Of a DNA stretch of 43,089 nt, positions 40,711 to 43,089 are shown one piece after another; position 1 is the stretch's first letter, and every line of letters starts with the position of its first letter. Below the pieces are notes generated by a model. That model made no database searches. It saw nothing but the letters and a program-made list of their open reading frames with translations, and was not told the DNA's origin. Source of the stretch: Desulforapulum autotrophicum. Lineage in GTDB: Bacteria > Desulfobacterota > Desulfobacteria > Desulfobacterales > Desulfolunaceae. The translations under genes were made by a program, and so were the position numbers. The stretch spans positions 1 through 43,089 of the forward strand of contig DYJE01000040.1 in the NCBI GenBank assembly GCA_020723285.1. The letters are read 5' to 3'.

Positions 40711-41775
40711 TTAAAAGGTTTGAGTTTTCCTCAACCGGACAGCCCGACGTTCTCCCTGATCCGATGATGTCCAGATCAAAGCGGTATGACGGTCCCTGTC
40801 CATGATCTGCATGTGATACATGGCGGCAATGACCAAGGCCGCGCCCGTTGCCGCTCCGATATCCCCAAACGTATCTGCGGGATGTTCGAGAAGGACCGGA
40901 TATCTTAGGCGTTCACCCAGGCTTGTTCTTGCAAAACCCCATTCTTCCGCACGCCACGATTCACCGTTAACATCGCAGAAAATCACAGGGGTTTCCTCAA
41001 GCCCATCCAAAACAGCGGATATGACTTGTTTTAACGCTGAACCCGGTGCTTGAGGTATATGCAAACCTGTGGTCGATGACAGGGCATCTATCGTGAACGT
41101 CACCGCATTTTTCTGCCGCTCCTTGTTTTCTTTTTCAAGCAGCAGAAACGCCGAAGCTTCTCCGGGGATATAACCATCGATGTTCCGGGGGCTTTTGATT
41201 TTATAATCCCTGTCAAGTTCGTCCAGCCATTTCGGAAACAGACAGGATTCAACACCACCCACGATTGCCCGTGTGATTTTTCCTTCGGAGAACGCTTTTG
41301 CGGCTTCGTCCATCATGGAAAAAACTCCTGTATGACCGGTGCAGCAGTAGGATTCACAGGGAAACAGATCTTTTTCTATGCGGTTGTGAAAATGATAAAT
41401 AAAGGCGTCTTTCATGGCAGGATCATTTTCGATGAGTATAACGGGAAGCGACAGAAACAAACCTGTTTCACGATCCATTTCCGCATCATACGCTGAATTT
41501 TCCATAAGATCTGAAAAAGCTTTTTCCGCCATCAGGGCCAGCCATTCGGAAGGTTCCGGATATTTTTCCCGCATGGATTTTAAAAACGAGACCGGAGCGG
41601 CAATGAGTTCGGTTCCATCTTCAAAATCCGGATCGTCGGCATGACAGTAATAGATTTCCGGCATACTCGTTCTTCGGGCGATACCTGCTGAAAACGACGC
41701 ACAGGATTGTGAGGCCGAAATCCCTATGGATGAAATCATTCCAATACCGGTGATTACAAGTTTAATAGGGGTCAT
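40711..41775 (-). CDS. Ketosynthase-like protein of T6SS island
   Basis: This 354-residue protein has a thiolase/ketosynthase fold: KLVITGIGMISSIGISASQS, IVGGVESCLFPKWLDELD, GYIPGEASAFLLLEKE and FGDIGAATGAALVIAA. The catalytic histidine motifs of active enzymes are absent (CDVNGESWRAEEWG in place of the usual HGT block). The Cys-rich YCCTGHTG segment is near the nucleophile position but unconvincing. Such inactive ketosynthase-like genes accompany vgrG/PAAR/TIGR02270 genes. ATG 41775 overlaps the stop of the upstream gene in ATGA. The role is unknown. Confidence 0.75.
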   Translation of the reverse strand: MTPIKLVITGIGMISSIGISASQSCASFSAGIARRTSMPEIYYCHADDPDFEDGTELIAAPVSFLKSMREKYPEPSEWLALMAEKAFSDLMENSAYDAEMDRETGLFLSLPVILIENDPAMKDAFIYHFHNRIEKDLFPCESYCCTGHTGVFSMMDEAAKAFSEGKITRAIVGGVESCLFPKWLDELDRDYKIKSPRNIDGYIPGEASAFLLLEKENKERQKNAVTFTIDALSSTTGLHIPQAPGSALKQVISAVLDGLEETPVIFCDVNGESWRAEEWGFARTSLGERLRYPVLLEHPADTFGDIGAATGAALVIAAMYHMQIMDRDRHTALIWTSSDQGERRAVRLRKTQTF

Positions 41776-42737
41776 GGCCGGTCCATCCATTGATCATTAT
41801 TCGGATTTACATTAATGTTTTCAATCCATTTTCTGCATCGGTTTAATGCAGCTTGCTGTTGGAATACAGGTTGTTCAATATCAAAATAAATGTCTTTCTT
41901 GTATCTGATCACGAACTCTTCATACGCCAGCCGCCGGATGAAAGGCGGTATTTTTTCCGATTCCAGTGTTTTCAAGACACTGTATGGGTGACATGGCGTT
42001 CCAAGTCGGTACCGTGTCTGAATGGCAAACCCGGCCAGATGCACCAGCCACCAAGCCTTCCATGACAGAGGGTTTTGCGAGATACGATGGATAGTGCATC
42101 CAGGCTCTTTGCCCGGCGGGTAAAGGGGCTCACCGTTTCTCAATTTTTCGAGTTCATGAGGAAAAAGGGCGTTTTCGTTTATGGGGTCGGGAACAAAGAC
42201 ATCTTCATACAGTTCAGCGCCAGTGATTAAATGCAGGGCGAGTGAAGCGGCTTCAGAACAGGGTCCTCCATTCAGATGCGAGATCAGGATATCAACGGAT
42301 GACGCATACCCCAGAAATCCTATAGCCAGAAGACTTTCTTTGCAGACCCCGCCCGTAAGAGATATCTGATTGAGATAGGACGCATGGGCCTCGCCGCCAC
42401 AAAGGCCCATGGCCTGATAAACCCATGGTTGGAGTTCCCTGTTATCCAAAGGTATTAGAACACCTTCTTTTTCCTGAAGCCGCAAAAGAGCCATGCAGAG
42501 TTCCTGTTTCACGGAATCCGCCACACGTTCGCTCCGGAAAAGAAAAAGCATATAATCACGGACGGCTTGAACGCCAAGACGGCCAAGGGTCCGTATGATG
42601 ATTCCATACATTTCATCATGAGGTCTTTTCAGCATGTCCAATAACGGTTCTTCCATGGGAATGCGCCTGTAACTGATCACAGCAAGGGCCATTCGCATCA
42701 AACAGGATCGTGTGGATAAAAGCATCTGTTCAATCAT
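41772..42737 (-). CDS. TIGR02270-like T6SS-associated protein
   Basis: This 321-residue protein of HEAT-like helices resembles the TIGR02270 family in T6SS loci. Supporting blocks are GFLGYASSVDILISHLNGG, EAASLALHLITGAELYED, WKAWWLVHLAGFAIQTRYRL and PPFIRRLAYEEFVIRYKKD, with a final Gln-rich FQQQAALNRC. Residues 20-120 hold earlier helix pairs (MLKRPHDEMYGIIIRTLGRL). ATG 42737 lacks a clear ribosome binding site and lies 29 bases after the VgrG stop. The 3' end overlaps the ketosynthase-like gene. Function is unknown, possibly effector delivery. Confidence 0.7.
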   Translation of the reverse strand: MIEQMLLSTRSCLMRMALAVISYRRIPMEEPLLDMLKRPHDEMYGIIIRTLGRLGVQAVRDYMLFLFRSERVADSVKQELCMALLRLQEKEGVLIPLDNRELQPWVYQAMGLCGGEAHASYLNQISLTGGVCKESLLAIGFLGYASSVDILISHLNGGPCSEAASLALHLITGAELYEDVFVPDPINENALFPHELEKLRNGEPLYPPGKEPGCTIHRISQNPLSWKAWWLVHLAGFAIQTRYRLGTPCHPYSVLKTLESEKIPPFIRRLAYEEFVIRYKKDIYFDIEQPVFQQQAALNRCRKWIENINVNPNNDQWMDRP

Positions 42738-42766
42738 GGGATGCCAGTCTTGCGGAAGATCGTGGT

Positions 42767-43089
42767 TCAGGGCAAAGCAATGGTCGCATTGCCACAGGAG
42801 ATCACAAGCTCTTTGCCTGAACTGATGGTGGTTTTATCATTGGTGGTTATTGAAAGATCTTTGCCGATGCTGACCCTTCCATTTTCACCCGCCGTGATGG
42901 AAAGATCATCACCGATCCGTTCCGTATGATTTTTTTCGATGGACATCGTACTGTTTTCACCGATGCTTAAATCCCTGTTTTTCCGAACATCGATTTTCAC
43001 ATTTTCGCCGATGGATTCATCCAGATTCTTCCCCACCCCCACCTTTTTGTTCTCGCCGGTGGTTTCATCGAGGTTTTTGCCGACAGAAA
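42767..43089 (-). CDS. vgrG: VgrG C-terminal beta-helix, partial at window edge
   Basis: The reading frame is open to the right edge and ends at 42767. About 107 residues are seen. Nearly all are short strand repeats of the form IGxN or GKxL: SIGENVKIDV, RDLSIGENSTMSIEKNHTER, SITAGENGRVSIGKDLSI. This is the C-terminal needle of VgrG spike proteins. The end is TISSGKELVISCGNATIALP, shorter than the usual tip, with no cargo domain fused. The N-terminal gp27/gp5-like parts lie beyond the window. The following genes supply PAAR, adaptor and cargo functions. Confidence 0.85.
   Translation of the reverse strand, partial: SVGKNLDETTGENKKVGVGKNLDESIGENVKIDVRKNRDLSIGENSTMSIEKNHTERIGDDLSITAGENGRVSIGKDLSITTNDKTTISSGKELVISCGNATIALP

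Noticed and set aside
40408-40767. Plus-strand open frame over the DUF4150 gene
   Set aside because: Both minus-strand frames carry DUF4150 signatures, so this frame is a shadow.

Overview
The window reads like a chromosome segment of a Desulfobacterota (former Deltaproteobacteria) bacterium, probably close to the Desulfobacteraceae. This is inferred from moderately high GC, beta-oxidation genes, rubrerythrin with a PerR/Fur regulator, large PKD-repeat surface proteins ending in a GGCFIGTA-type motif, and many intergenic palindromes. No rRNA, tRNA, CRISPR array, transposase or integrase was found, so the species is not fixed.

Layout. 1-677 is non-coding with short repeats. 678-6694 (+) is an envelope cluster: an LPP20-like lipoprotein, a VanZ-like membrane protein and two secreted PKD-repeat proteins (3 and 10 repeats). 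6790-7387 (-) is a toxin-antitoxin pair behind a large nested palindrome. 7697-15054 is a fatty-acyl-CoA oxidation cluster. Two acyl-CoA dehydrogenases and a thiolase lie on the minus strand, and a second thiolase and an SDR-type 3-hydroxyacyl-CoA dehydrogenase on the plus strand. They diverge from a shared promoter with an ACGTTAACGT palindrome, and no enoyl-CoA hydratase is present. 15120-17771 (-) is an accessory island with a P-loop ATPase, an overlapping TPR partner and a broken BRO-N gene. 18006-20926 holds an iron-sulfur flavoprotein and a YqhD-like alcohol dehydrogenase divergent from a YqhC-like AraC regulator. 21275-23774 has a lipoprotein, a Fur/PerR regulator and rubrerythrin with a PerR-like box. 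23862-26367 (-) is a PP2C phosphatase followed by a kinase fused to an FGE-like domain. 26594-28885 (+) is darP, a nucleotidyltransferase and efpL. Next come a diguanylate cyclase, an alpha/beta hydrolase, panB and a hybrid histidine kinase (28899-34897), then an arsenic operon arsR-arsC-acr3 (35147-37088).

The right end (37148-43089, -) is a type VI secretion vgrG island: a VgrG C-terminus cut by the window edge, a TIGR02270-like HEAT protein, a ketosynthase-like protein, a frameshifted DUF4150 PAAR-like gene, a large membrane-anchored FG-GAP-like protein, a short truncated gene, a decayed DUF2169 adaptor and a DUF6484 protein. Genes are tightly packed, with ATGA or short overlaps. The island shows clear decay, with one frameshift and one internally deleted adaptor, which suggests turnover of effector cargo.

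The parts most worth a second look are the ATPase/TPR pair with its BRO-N neighbour, the vgrG island with its unassigned cargo protein and broken adaptors, the kinase-FGE fusion paired with a PP2C phosphatase, and a set of intergenic palindromic elements that recur within the window, some in opposite orientations.
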